A stretch of 64,000 nt of DNA from Muribaculaceae bacterium (GTDB lineage Bacteria; Bacteroidota; Bacteroidia; Bacteroidales; Muribaculaceae): positions 62,001 through 126,000 of the forward strand of contig JAEETL010000003.1 in assembly GCA_016290325.1 (NCBI GenBank), in the 5' to 3' direction. A program made the translations under genes and the position numbers. This document shows, piece by piece, positions 24,788-33,283 of this stretch (the stretch's first letter is position 1; the number at the start of each line of letters is the position of its first letter). The notes under the pieces were generated by a model. It did no database searches. It worked only from the letters and a program-made list of their open reading frames with translations, and had not been told where the DNA came from.

Positions 24788-27700
24788 ATGAAGAAAAAAC
24801 TCATTATCATGGCGGCATTGGCTGCTGCAGTGCTAACCAGTCAAGCCGATGAGGGACGATTACTGCGTTTCCCTGGAACCAATGGTCAAGATGTCGCTTT
24901 CAGTTATGCTGGTGACATCTATACCGTACCCATCACTGGTGGTACGGCGCGTAAACTCACCTCTCATAAGGGTTACGAGGCTTTTGCCCGCTACTCCCCC
25001 GACGGACGCACCATCGCTTTCACGGGCCAGTATGACGGCAACACCGAGGTCTATGTTATGCCCGCCCAGGGAGGCGAGCCTAAACGTATCACTTTCACAT
25101 CCAGCAACCCGCGTGATGACTGGGGCGACCGCATGGGTCCCAACAACATCACCATGGCATGGACTCCTGACGGTAGCGACGTCATCTACCGTAACCGCAT
25201 CAGTGAGAGCTTTGACGGCAAGTTATGGAAAGCCCCAATTAATGGTGGCATGGCCGAAGAGTTGCCGCTACCCGAGGGCGGTTTCTGCTGCTATAATGCC
25301 GATGGTTCAAAATTGGCTTATAACCGCGTCTTCCGTGAATTCCGCACCTGGAAATACTACAAGGGCGGTATGGCTGATGACATCTGGATCTATGACACCA
25401 AGGCCAAGACCGTGACCAATATCACCAACAACATCGCCCAGGATATTGACCCCATGTGGATTGGCGACGAGATCTATTTCATGAGTGACCGTGACAACCG
25501 CATGAACATCTTCGTGTATAATACTCAAACTGGAGCGACCCAAAAGGTGACAGACTTCACCGAATACGATGTGAAGTTTGCCAACTGCGGCGGTGGCAAA
25601 ATCGTGTTTGAGAACGGCGGTTACCTATATGTGCTTGACCCTGCGACCAAACGCAGCGAGAAAATCACCATCTACCTCAACAGCGAGAACAACTTTGCCC
25701 GCGAGGAGCAACGTAAAGTCGGAGAAAACCTGCGTGGCGGCAGTCTTGCCCCCGACGGCAGCCGATTGGCATTGAGTGCGCGTGGCGAGGTGTTTGACGT
25801 GCCTGCCAAGCATGGCGTTACCCGCAACATCACCCACACGCCCGGTGTGCATGAGCGCAACGCCGCTTGGAGTCCCGATGGCAAGAACATCGCCTACATC
25901 AGCGACCAGACCGGCGAGACCGAGATCTGGGTACGTCCCGTTGACAGCGACCAAGCCAGACAGTTGACCTTCGATAACGATACCTACATTCGTGACTTTG
26001 AGTGGAGCCCCGATGGCAGCCAAATTGTATATACTGATCGCAAGAACCGCATGGTGCTGCTCAACGTGAACGGCAAAACGAGCAATAAGCAAATTCTGCT
26101 AACCGACGAGATGGGCGAAATCCCAACGCCCAGTTTCTCCCCTGACGGCAAGTGGCTGACCTATTACCGCCGTGGCGCCAACGAGTTCAGCGTGGTTTAC
26201 CTGTACAACATTGCTGAGCGCAAGGAATATCCCGTGACCGACCGCTGGTATGACAGCAACTCGCCTGTGTTTAGCAGCGACGGCAAATACCTGATATTTG
26301 CATCGGCCCGCGATTTCAACCCCATCTACAGTAATATCGAGTGGAATTTTGCCTATGGTGAAATGGAAGGCATCTATATGGTAATGCTCTCCAAGGACAC
26401 GCCTTCACCCTTCCTGCCTAAAGATGATAAGGTGCAGGCAGGTGACGAACAGTCCAAGGACACACCTAAGGATGCACCCAAGGCTAAGGGTAAAAACAAA
26501 CCTCAAGTTGATACCAAAGCCGTGCGAATTGACATTGACGGCATCGGTGACCGCATTGTAAAATTGCCTATTGGAGCTGGTGGTTACGGTGGTTTTGTCT
26601 GTGACGGCGAACACCTGTGGTACAATGGACGCGGCTGTGTACGCGTGTTTGACCTCAAGGAGCAAAAGGACGAAGTCGTTGCCGACCGCGCTCGCATGAG
26701 TGCGTCAGCCGACATGAAAAATGCCCTCTTCTTGAAAGGTGGTAAGGTTTATATCGCTCCTCTGTCGCCCCGCAAGGCCGAACTGAACAACGCGGTAAAC
26801 ACCGACGACATGATTGCCACGGTCAACTACGACCAAGAGTGGAACCAGATTTTCAATGAGGCTTGGCGCGCTTATCGTGATGGTTTCTATCTGGAGAATA
26901 TGCACGGCGTGGACTGGCAGGCCATGCATGACAAGTATGCCCAATTGCTGCCCTATGTTAAGAACCGCCTTGATCTGACCTATGTTATCGGCGGCATGAT
27001 TAGTGAGCTGGCAGTGGGTCATGCTTATGTTGACGGTGGTGACCACATCATGATTGACGAGCACCACATCGGCATGCTTGGCGCTGAGATGGAGCGTTCG
27101 GGCAATGGCTTCAAAATCAAAAAGATCCTGCGTGGTGCTCCCGACCGCGAGGAACTGCGTTCTCCGCTACTTGAGCCCGGCATGAATATCAAGGAGGGCG
27201 ACATCATCACGGCTGTCGACGGCGTTTCCACTGCTGGTGTGGATAACATCTACACACTGCTGCGTGACAAGGCCGACGTGATGACCGAACTCACTATCAA
27301 CGGCAACCGCAAGGTGGTCGTAAAGCCTATCCAGGACGAGTATCCCCTGTATCACTACGAGTGGGTACAGCACAACATCGATTATGTGAGCGAGAAGACC
27401 GGCGGACGTGTAGGTTACATCTATATTCCTGATATGGGTCCTGAGGGATTGCGTGAATTCTCGCGCTACTTCTTTGCCCAGATTGACAAGGAAGCGCTCA
27501 TCGTCGACGACCGCGGCAATGGCGGTGGTAACATTTCGCCCATGGTGATTGAACGCTTGCTGCGCCAACCTTACCGCTTGACCATGTACCGTGGAAGCAA
27601 CCACAACGGCACCACGCCCGAGCAGACCATCTACGGACCGAAGGTACTGCTGGTCAACAAGTACAGCGCCAGTGACGGTGACCTGTTCCCCTGGAGTTTC

Positions 27701-28021
27701 AAGGAGAATAAAATCGGTCCGGTTATCGGCACCCGCTCATGGGGTGGTATCGTGGGTATCAGTGGCTCACTGCCCTATATGGACGGTACCGACATCCGTG
27801 TGCCCTTCTTCACCAATTATGATACTCGCGGCAACTGGATTGTCGAGAACCACGGTGTAGATCCCGACATCATCATCGACAACGACCCCGTGCTTGAGTA
27901 TCAAGGTATCGACCAGCAGCTGGACAAGGCCATTGAGGTCATCCTCGAGCAACTCAAGGACCGCAAGCCCATGCCCAAAACTCCTGCGCCCCGCACGTTG
28001 AAAGACTTGGGTGTGAAGTAA
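24788..28021 (+). CDS. Tricorn-like S41 peptidase, exported
   Basis: This 1077-residue protein has a short signal peptide, then two beta-propeller blocks with repeated SPDG-type blades (for example YSPDGRTIAF, WSPDGKNIAY, FSPDGKWLTY), a Lys/Pro/Asp-rich linker near 550-580, a helical region, a PDZ domain (about 760-850) and a C-terminal serine peptidase core. His745 in ELAVGHAYV and Ser962 in YSASDGDLFPW fit the tricorn catalytic pair in position and context. Archaeal tricorn degrades oligopeptides; the Bacteroidetes versions are exported and probably trim peptides in the periplasm. It likely shares a transcript with the upstream glycosidase. A hairpin at 28044-28082 follows. Confidence 0.9.
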   Translation: MKKKLIIMAALAAAVLTSQADEGRLLRFPGTNGQDVAFSYAGDIYTVPITGGTARKLTSHKGYEAFARYSPDGRTIAFTGQYDGNTEVYVMPAQGGEPKRITFTSSNPRDDWGDRMGPNNITMAWTPDGSDVIYRNRISESFDGKLWKAPINGGMAEELPLPEGGFCCYNADGSKLAYNRVFREFRTWKYYKGGMADDIWIYDTKAKTVTNITNNIAQDIDPMWIGDEIYFMSDRDNRMNIFVYNTQTGATQKVTDFTEYDVKFANCGGGKIVFENGGYLYVLDPATKRSEKITIYLNSENNFAREEQRKVGENLRGGSLAPDGSRLALSARGEVFDVPAKHGVTRNITHTPGVHERNAAWSPDGKNIAYISDQTGETEIWVRPVDSDQARQLTFDNDTYIRDFEWSPDGSQIVYTDRKNRMVLLNVNGKTSNKQILLTDEMGEIPTPSFSPDGKWLTYYRRGANEFSVVYLYNIAERKEYPVTDRWYDSNSPVFSSDGKYLIFASARDFNPIYSNIEWNFAYGEMEGIYMVMLSKDTPSPFLPKDDKVQAGDEQSKDTPKDAPKAKGKNKPQVDTKAVRIDIDGIGDRIVKLPIGAGGYGGFVCDGEHLWYNGRGCVRVFDLKEQKDEVVADRARMSASADMKNALFLKGGKVYIAPLSPRKAELNNAVNTDDMIATVNYDQEWNQIFNEAWRAYRDGFYLENMHGVDWQAMHDKYAQLLPYVKNRLDLTYVIGGMISELAVGHAYVDGGDHIMIDEHHIGMLGAEMERSGNGFKIKKILRGAPDREELRSPLLEPGMNIKEGDIITAVDGVSTAGVDNIYTLLRDKADVMTELTINGNRKVVVKPIQDEYPLYHYEWVQHNIDYVSEKTGGRVGYIYIPDMGPEGLREFSRYFFAQIDKEALIVDDRGNGGGNISPMVIERLLRQPYRLTMYRGSNHNGTTPEQTIYGPKVLLVNKYSASDGDLFPWSFKENKIGPVIGTRSWGGIVGISGSLPYMDGTDIRVPFFTNYDTRGNWIVENHGVDPDIIIDNDPVLEYQGIDQQLDKAIEVILEQLKDRKPMPKTPAPRTLKDLGVK

Positions 28022-28043
28022 ACTCTTCGCATAACTACATATA

Positions 28044-28082
28044 ATAGAGGTTGCGCAACCATCAGGTTAGCACAACCTCTAT
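28044..28082 (+). terminator. Hairpin after the tricorn-like gene
   Basis: A 10-bp stem (ATAGAGGTTG at 28044-28053 with 28073-28082) encloses a smaller AACC/GGTT stem; a short T-rich tract follows. Confidence 0.7.
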
Positions 28083-28090
28083 TTCATTAT

Positions 28091-28122
28091 AAAAAACAAG
28101 AGACGCAACATTTTGCGTCTCT
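28091..28122 (-). terminator. Terminator of the SIMPL-domain gene
   Basis: A 10-bp perfect stem (28099-28108 with 28113-28122, arm AGAGACGCAA) with a 4-base loop is followed, in the minus-strand direction, by a T-rich run (complement of 28091-28098). It lies 21 bases past the stop codon. Confidence 0.85.
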
Positions 28123-28143
28123 ATATGTTCTACATATTAATTA

Positions 28144-28845
28144 TCAGTTCTTGAGAGAATATGTTACGGTGGTAACCACACGCACTTTCTTGATCCACGG
28201 GGTGTACTCATCGCGGTCATCGATGGAGAACTGGCCCTGGTCTGCGCTCACGATCTTGTTGAGTTTGCTGTGGGAATTCTTGGCAAACTGCTCAGCCGTG
28301 ACCTGAGCGTTCTCAATGGCTTCTTGCATCATCTTGGGCTTCATCTCCTTGAAAGCGACAAATTCATACCTAATCTGGTTCTCGTAACTATCACTCGAGA
28401 TGGCCACACCCTCGCGCAAGAGGTCGCCCTGTTTGGCGATGAGTTTACGCACCTGGTCCACATTCTTGCTCGTGACAGTAACTACCGAGGTCACGATGTA
28501 GCGGTAGGCCTTATTCGTCTCATACTCACGGGCCGTCAAGTCAACAACCTGGGGCGCATTCAAGCTGATTTCCTCTTCCTTGACACCGCCCTTGATCAAG
28601 AATGCCTTGATTTTGGCCTGAGTAGCACCTATGCGGTCATACAATCCTGGCAGGTCGTTCCCTATTTCCTTTGAGACAATGGGCCACGTTACCTTGTCGG
28701 CCTGTACTTCCTGCTCGGCAAGACCCTTAACACTCACCTTGCGGTCCTTGCTGGCAAAGTCATCAATACCAGCCTTAATAAACCAACCTAACGAAAACAC
28801 ACTCAGCGCAATAAGTGCAGCCGAAATGATCATTTTCTCTTTCAT
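28144..28845 (-). CDS. SIMPL (DUF541) domain protein, exported
   Basis: This 233-residue protein has one N-terminal hydrophobic segment (about 5-25) that is a signal or membrane anchor, then a SIMPL domain. Typical parts are the KVSVKGLAEQEVQADKVTW start, the VTSVVTVTSKNVDQVRKL strand-helix, and the late KMMQEAIENAQVTAEQFAKNS stretch. Family members (YggE, BP26) form periplasmic rings and are linked to oxidative stress and signalling, but the molecular role is unsettled. It is a single gene with its own terminator, convergent to the tricorn-like gene. No promoter of the usual kind was found in the 125 bases upstream. Confidence 0.88.
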   Translation of the reverse strand: MKEKMIISAALIALSVFSLGWFIKAGIDDFASKDRKVSVKGLAEQEVQADKVTWPIVSKEIGNDLPGLYDRIGATQAKIKAFLIKGGVKEEEISLNAPQVVDLTAREYETNKAYRYIVTSVVTVTSKNVDQVRKLIAKQGDLLREGVAISSDSYENQIRYEFVAFKEMKPKMMQEAIENAQVTAEQFAKNSHSKLNKIVSADQGQFSIDDRDEYTPWIKKVRVVTTVTYSLKN

Positions 28846-28970
28846 AATCGTATGAGATTAATGTTAGCTAAATAAGTAAATTAAAACTTGAACGCATAAA
28901 TAACTGCAAATCCCGCGCCAAATTGTGCAAAACAAATAAAAAATACATCAAATGATTAAAAAAATACTTT

Positions 28971-30533
28971 TTACAGGTTTTGCTCAGCTAGGGCTTCGGC
29001 GCAGCGCTCGCCGTCTACTGCGCTGGAAACGATGCCACCAGCATAGCCTGCGCCTTCACCACAGGGATATAGTCCCTTGAGAGAGACATGGTGCAACAGT
29101 TCTATATCGCGTGGGATGCGCAATGGAGATGAGGTGCGAGTCTCCACACCTATGACTATGGCATCATTAGTCAAGAAACCACGGGCATTCTTGCCAAATA
29201 TCTTGAATCCTTTCCTCAAGCGGTTAGCGACAAAAGGCGGCATCCACAAGTCTAGTCTTGACAGTTGAACGCCAGGCAGATAGGATGACGGCGGAATGTT
29301 GCGTGAAGCCTTCCCGTCAACAAAGTCCTTCATACGCTGGGCACCGGCAATGAGCGAGTTACCCGCCTCGACAAAGGCTCGTTGTTCCATTTCCTGCTGG
29401 AAACGCATCATGGCCAACACACCATGCTTCTTGAAATCGCTTGGCAAATCCTCAGGATGCAGTTCCACCACCATACCAGAGTTGGCCCAATGCGATCCAC
29501 GATGACTGGGCGACATGCCATTGACGACTAAGCCTCCTGGCTCGCTCACGGCAGGAACAACAAAACCACCGGGGCACATGCAGAACGAATAAACGCCACG
29601 GTGATCGACCTGGGTGACAAAATTGTACTCGGCAGCAGGCAAATAGTCGCCACGACCCAGCACACTATGATACTGGATTTGGTCGATGATGCGCTGTGGA
29701 TGCTCTAAACGCACGCCCACGGCAAGACCCTTCTCCTCAAGTGTCACATCATTATCATAGAGCATCTGGTACACATCTCGGGCCGAGTGTCCAGTAGCCA
29801 AAATCACGGGTCCAATGAATTGTTCTCCAGTAGCTGTTTCAACACCTGTCACGCTCTCGCCCTCGATAACCAGGCGCGTGACGCGAGTCTCGAAATGCAC
29901 ATCTCCGCCACACCGCAGGATGGTCTCTCGCATAGCCTGAATAACCGCGGGAAGTTTGTCGCTGCCAATGTGAGGATGGGCATCGATAAGGATATCTTCT
30001 CGAGCGCCGTGCTGGACAAAAATCCCAAGAATGCGCTCCACTGAACCTCGTTTCTTGCTGCGGGTATAGAGTTTGCCGTCGCTATAGGCTCCTGCCCCAC
30101 CCTCGCCAAAACAATAATTGCTCTCAGGGTTGACAATACCCTCGCGCTGAATCATCGACGCGTCCTTGCGACGCTCCATCACATTTTTTCCTCGCTCTAG
30201 CACGATGGGCTTGATGCCCAATTCAATGAGCCTTAATGCAGCAAAAAGACCACCAGGTCCCATGCCCACAACAATCGCTTGGCGCTTGCCGTCAACCGGA
30301 CGGTACTCGATAGGAGGCACCAAGTAGTCCTGTGTCATGGGCTCATCTATATAGACCCTCACCTTGAGATTAACCATCACAACGCGCTGGCGTGCATCAA
30401 TAGATCGTTTCAAGACCCTGATGCCTTGAATGGTATTCACATCAATGTCATGCTGTTTAGCAAGGTGACGCGCAATTTCACTGTGGCTCGATGCTGTACG
30501 GGGATGAACCCGCAATTGAAGTTCCTGAATCAT
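28971..30533 (-). CDS. FAD-dependent dehydrogenase of the COG2509 type
   Basis: This 520-residue flavoprotein has a small N-terminal alpha/beta domain (about 1-85), then a Rossmann motif VGMGPGGLFAALRLIELG with the acidic end of strand two in VLERG. Further features are GEGGAGAYSDGKLYTR, the ATGHSARDVYQML motif, and a C-terminal GEGAGYAGGIVSSAVDG that closes the FAD site. It is widespread in Bacteroidetes and Firmicutes, with no assigned substrate; a dehydrogenase or reductase role is inferred from the fold. It is expressed divergently from the HAD gene, with back-to-back -7 boxes between them. Confidence 0.85.
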   Translation of the reverse strand: MIQELQLRVHPRTASSHSEIARHLAKQHDIDVNTIQGIRVLKRSIDARQRVVMVNLKVRVYIDEPMTQDYLVPPIEYRPVDGKRQAIVVGMGPGGLFAALRLIELGIKPIVLERGKNVMERRKDASMIQREGIVNPESNYCFGEGGAGAYSDGKLYTRSKKRGSVERILGIFVQHGAREDILIDAHPHIGSDKLPAVIQAMRETILRCGGDVHFETRVTRLVIEGESVTGVETATGEQFIGPVILATGHSARDVYQMLYDNDVTLEEKGLAVGVRLEHPQRIIDQIQYHSVLGRGDYLPAAEYNFVTQVDHRGVYSFCMCPGGFVVPAVSEPGGLVVNGMSPSHRGSHWANSGMVVELHPEDLPSDFKKHGVLAMMRFQQEMEQRAFVEAGNSLIAGAQRMKDFVDGKASRNIPPSSYLPGVQLSRLDLWMPPFVANRLRKGFKIFGKNARGFLTNDAIVIGVETRTSSPLRIPRDIELLHHVSLKGLYPCGEGAGYAGGIVSSAVDGERCAEALAEQNL

Positions 30534-30555
30534 ATTCGCTAGCGATTTTGTGCCA

Positions 30556-30563
30556 CAAAATTA
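30556..30563 (-). promoter_or_regulatory. -7 box for the COG2509 flavoprotein gene
   Basis: The minus strand reads TAATTTTG, an exact match 22 bases before the start codon at 30533. The -33 element is not clear. Confidence 0.55.
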
Positions 30564-30585
30564 CTGCATTTCAGCGAAAAAAGCG

Positions 30586-30593
30586 TAATTTTG
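30586..30593 (+). promoter_or_regulatory. -7 box for the HAD phosphatase gene
   Basis: TAATTTTG, exact match, 30 bases before ATG 30624. It is only 22 bp from the opposing -7 box, so the two divergent promoters overlap and may compete. Confidence 0.55.
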
Positions 30594-30623
30594 CCAACTA
30601 AAACAACCCAACACGATTCAGTC

Positions 30624-31268
30624 ATGAGTTTAACAACAAAAAAAACACGGGGAGTGCTCTTTGACCTTGACGGAGTTTTACTCGACAGCGAGGGCCAGTA
30701 CAGCATCTTCTGGCGATCAATGGAGGAGCGTTTTCCCACTGGAATCGATGATTTCTCCAATTATATCAAAGGGTTCCACCTGGCACGCATTCTAAGCTAC
30801 TTCGCCAGTGACGAAATCCGCGAGCAGATTGTTCAAGAGCTTGTGGAATTTGAGAAAAACATGCGCTTTGAGTTCTTCCCTGGCGCATTAGAGTTTATCA
30901 AGCGCTTGCGTGAAGCCGGTATCCCGATGGCGATTGTCACATCGAGTGACCATAAGAAGATGAAAGCACTCTTCAGTCAGCACCCTGATTTCCCCGCTCT
31001 ATTTGAGGTCATCATCACCGGTGACATGGTGACCAAAGCCAAACCGGACCCCGATTGTTTCTTACTGGGTGCTAAACAGCTGGGAATCGACATCAAGGAT
31101 TGTGTCGTGTTTGAGGACTCGCGCAATGGACTAATGGCCGCACGTGCCTCGGGGGCAAGGGTCATAGGCGTCGCCACTACTCTGTGCGCAGATGTTGTCG
31201 CGTCGCTCAGCGACTTGACCGTTCATGGCGTGGATGAGTTGGATGTCGAGCAGATTTTCATTTCTTAG
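30624..31268 (+). CDS. HAD-family phosphatase, beta-phosphoglucomutase-like
   Basis: This 214-residue protein is a HAD hydrolase of subfamily I. Motif I is FDLDGVLLDSE with the nucleophile and acid aspartates, motif II is VTSSD, motif III is the lysine in KAKPDPDCFLLGAKQLG, and motif IV is VFEDSRNGLMAA. A helical cap lies between motifs I and II. Such enzymes dephosphorylate or isomerise small sugar phosphates; the substrate is not known. The frame can extend to a TTG at 30591, but that codon sits in the promoter, so ATG 30624 is preferred. Fur follows 48 bases downstream with its own promoter. Confidence 0.9.
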   Translation: MSLTTKKTRGVLFDLDGVLLDSEGQYSIFWRSMEERFPTGIDDFSNYIKGFHLARILSYFASDEIREQIVQELVEFEKNMRFEFFPGALEFIKRLREAGIPMAIVTSSDHKKMKALFSQHPDFPALFEVIITGDMVTKAKPDPDCFLLGAKQLGIDIKDCVVFEDSRNGLMAARASGARVIGVATTLCADVVASLSDLTVHGVDELDVEQIFIS

Positions 31269-31276
31269 ACTAATTC

Positions 31277-31308
31277 TTTGCTCGATTGCAAAAATCGTTG
31301 TACTTTTG
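31277..31308 (+). promoter_or_regulatory. Promoter of fur
   Basis: TTTG (31277-31280) and TACTTTTG (31301-31308), spacer 20 bp, an exact fit. ATG 31317 is 8 bases after the box, so the mRNA should be nearly leaderless. Confidence 0.78.
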
Positions 31309-31316
31309 TCACACCG

Positions 31317-31829
31317 ATGAAGACCGATCCAAATATCGAAGATTTTGCTTCCAGCAACAACCCTGTTGTGCGCAAATTCAACGAGTTTCTTGACTCGCAT
31401 GGAATGCGTAAGACAGCCGAGCGTTATGCCATCTTGAACCGCATCATGGGCATCAATGGGCATTTCACGATCGAGGAGTTGCAGCAACTGATCGATGGGG
31501 ACGGTTTCCGCGTGAGCCGTTCGACGGTCTATAACACTGTTGAACTGCTGATGGATGCCCACATGCTCCGGCGACATGTATTCGAGGGAATGCAAGCCCA
31601 GTATGAGCGCATCACCCTACCCCACACTCACCTGATTTGCACCAACTGCGGTAAAGTCAAGGAAGTGAGGGATCCCAATTTTGCCGCATTTATGAATGCC
31701 CGCCGTTTCAACGCCTTTAACACCGACCACTACAGCCTGTATGTGTATGGCACCTGTAGCACATGTGCCCGAAAGTTGAAACGCTCGCGACATACTGGCA
31801 AAGAAGACAAAAACAAAAAACGACAATAA
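31317..31829 (+). CDS. Fur family metal-dependent transcriptional regulator
   Basis: This 170-residue protein has a winged-helix DNA-binding domain (GMRKTAERYAILNRIM, FTIEELQQLIDGDGFRVSRSTVYNTVELLMDAHMLRR) and a C-terminal metal-binding dimer domain. HTHLICTNCGK and CSTCARK carry two CxxC pairs that hold the structural zinc. It could be Fur, PerR or Zur; the sequence does not decide this. The N-terminal extension of about 20 residues and the Lys/Arg-rich tail are mild oddities. The frame could begin at TTG 31278, but that codon overlaps the -33 box, so ATG 31317 is chosen. It may control nearby redox or metal genes, but no operator was identified. Confidence 0.92.
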   Translation: MKTDPNIEDFASSNNPVVRKFNEFLDSHGMRKTAERYAILNRIMGINGHFTIEELQQLIDGDGFRVSRSTVYNTVELLMDAHMLRRHVFEGMQAQYERITLPHTHLICTNCGKVKEVRDPNFAAFMNARRFNAFNTDHYSLYVYGTCSTCARKLKRSRHTGKEDKNKKRQ

Positions 31830-31881
31830 CTTTTATAAAAGCACAAATCTATTAACACTTAATTAAACCGTTAATTTAATC

Positions 31882-33126
31882 ATGGCAAACGTAAAACCGT
31901 TCCGTGGCGTTAGACCGCCGAAAGAGTATGTAGAAAAAGTAGCCTCTAAGCCCTACGACGTGCTGTCGAGTGAAGAAGCACGCGCCGAAGCTGGCGATAA
32001 TGAAATGTGCCTCTATCACATCATCAAGCCCGAAATCGACTTTGAACCCGGCACTGGCGAGCACGAGCCTAAGGTGTATGACAAAGCCGTTGAGAACTTC
32101 AAGAAGTTCCAGGAAAAAGGTTGGCTGGTTCAGGACACCCAGGACTGCTACTATATCTATGCACAAACGATGGATGGCCGCACTCAATACGGCTTCGTGG
32201 TTGGAGCTAGCGTAGAGGATTACCTCACCGGCCGCATCAAGAAGCATGAGCTCACCCGTCGTGAGAAAGAGGCTGACCGCATGCACCACATCGAGATCAA
32301 TAACGCTAACATTGAGCCGGTATTCCTGGCATTCCCCGATAACCGCATCCTGGAAGACATCATCGATCGCACCGCACAGACCACTCCCGAGTATGACTTC
32401 GTGAGCGAGGACGGCATTGGCCACACCCTGTGGGTAATCAAGGACAAGGAAACCATCGACACCATCACCAAGGAGTTTGCTGCTATTCCTTACCTGTATA
32501 TCGCTGACGGTCACCACCGCACGGCTGCCGCTGCCCATGTGGGCGAGGAGAAAGCCAAGGCCGACCCCAACCACAATGGCACTGAGGAATATAACTACCT
32601 GCTGGCAGTGTGCTTCCCGCAGTCTCACCTCAAGGTGATGGACTACAACCGCGTGGTTGTTGACCTGAACGGCAATACCGAGGAGCAGTTCCTCGAGAAG
32701 CTGCGTGAGCACTTCATCGTTGAGGAGAAGGGCACCGAGATTTACAAGCCCGCCAAGCTGCACAACTTCTCACTTTACCTTGGTGGCAAGTGGTACTCGC
32801 TGACCGCTAAGGAAGGCACCTATGATGACAACGACCCCATCGGCGTGCTCGACGTGACCATCAGCAGCGATTACATCCTGCGCGACATCCTCGGCATCAC
32901 CGACCTGCGCACCGACAAGCGCATCGACTTCGTTGGTGGCATCCGTGGTCTGGGAGAACTCAAACAGCGCGTTGACAGCGGTGAGATGAAGATGGCTTTG
33001 GCCCTCTACCCCGTGACCATGAAGCAAATCATCGACATTGCCGACAGCGGCAAGATCATGCCTCCCAAGGCCACTTGGTTTGAGCCCAAACTTCGCTCAG
33101 GCTTGATCATCCACAAGCTGGATTAA
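31882..33126 (+). CDS. DUF1015 family protein
   Basis: This 414-residue cytoplasmic protein matches DUF1015 over its full length: VKPFRGVRPP at the start, SKPYDVLSSEEA, the conserved YIADGHHRTAAAA motif around residues 208-220, and FVGGIRGLGEL late. The family is widely conserved in bacteria and in Bacteroidetes often lies by the serine genes serC and serA; here it sits between fur and dnaN instead. The function is unknown; the GHHR motif suggests metal or phosphate chemistry, which is inference. A good terminator follows the stop. No promoter was found in the 52 bases after fur, so it may be read from the fur promoter. Confidence 0.88.
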   Translation: MANVKPFRGVRPPKEYVEKVASKPYDVLSSEEARAEAGDNEMCLYHIIKPEIDFEPGTGEHEPKVYDKAVENFKKFQEKGWLVQDTQDCYYIYAQTMDGRTQYGFVVGASVEDYLTGRIKKHELTRREKEADRMHHIEINNANIEPVFLAFPDNRILEDIIDRTAQTTPEYDFVSEDGIGHTLWVIKDKETIDTITKEFAAIPYLYIADGHHRTAAAAHVGEEKAKADPNHNGTEEYNYLLAVCFPQSHLKVMDYNRVVVDLNGNTEEQFLEKLREHFIVEEKGTEIYKPAKLHNFSLYLGGKWYSLTAKEGTYDDNDPIGVLDVTISSDYILRDILGITDLRTDKRIDFVGGIRGLGELKQRVDSGEMKMALALYPVTMKQIIDIADSGKIMPPKATWFEPKLRSGLIIHKLD

Positions 33127-33142
33127 TACAGTCTAAATGCTT

Positions 33143-33179
33143 AAAAAGCGTTATCGAGGCAATCGATAGCGCTTTTTTT
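33143..33179 (+). terminator. Terminator after the DUF1015 gene
   Basis: AAAAAGCGTTATCGA (33143-33157) pairs with 33163-33177 with one G-T wobble and a 5-base loop, followed by a run of seven T. Confidence 0.9.
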
Positions 33180-33222
33180 CGTTTTTTTATCATCAGCTGG
33201 CGATTATTTGCGAAAAAAACAC

Positions 33223-33230
33223 TAAATTTG
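33223..33230 (+). promoter_or_regulatory. -7 box for the dnaN operon
   Basis: TAAATTTG, exact match, 53 bases before ATG 33284. No TTG lies at the usual distance upstream. Confidence 0.5.
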
Positions 33231-33283
33231 TAGGTTAAAATAGGAATCAAAAAATTAATCACAATATAAAGAGACATAACTGT

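Noticed and set aside
31876-32763. A 295-codon open frame antisense to the DUF1015 gene
   Set aside because: Composition is that of a reverse shadow (runs of Val, Leu, His), and the sense protein matches DUF1015 throughout.
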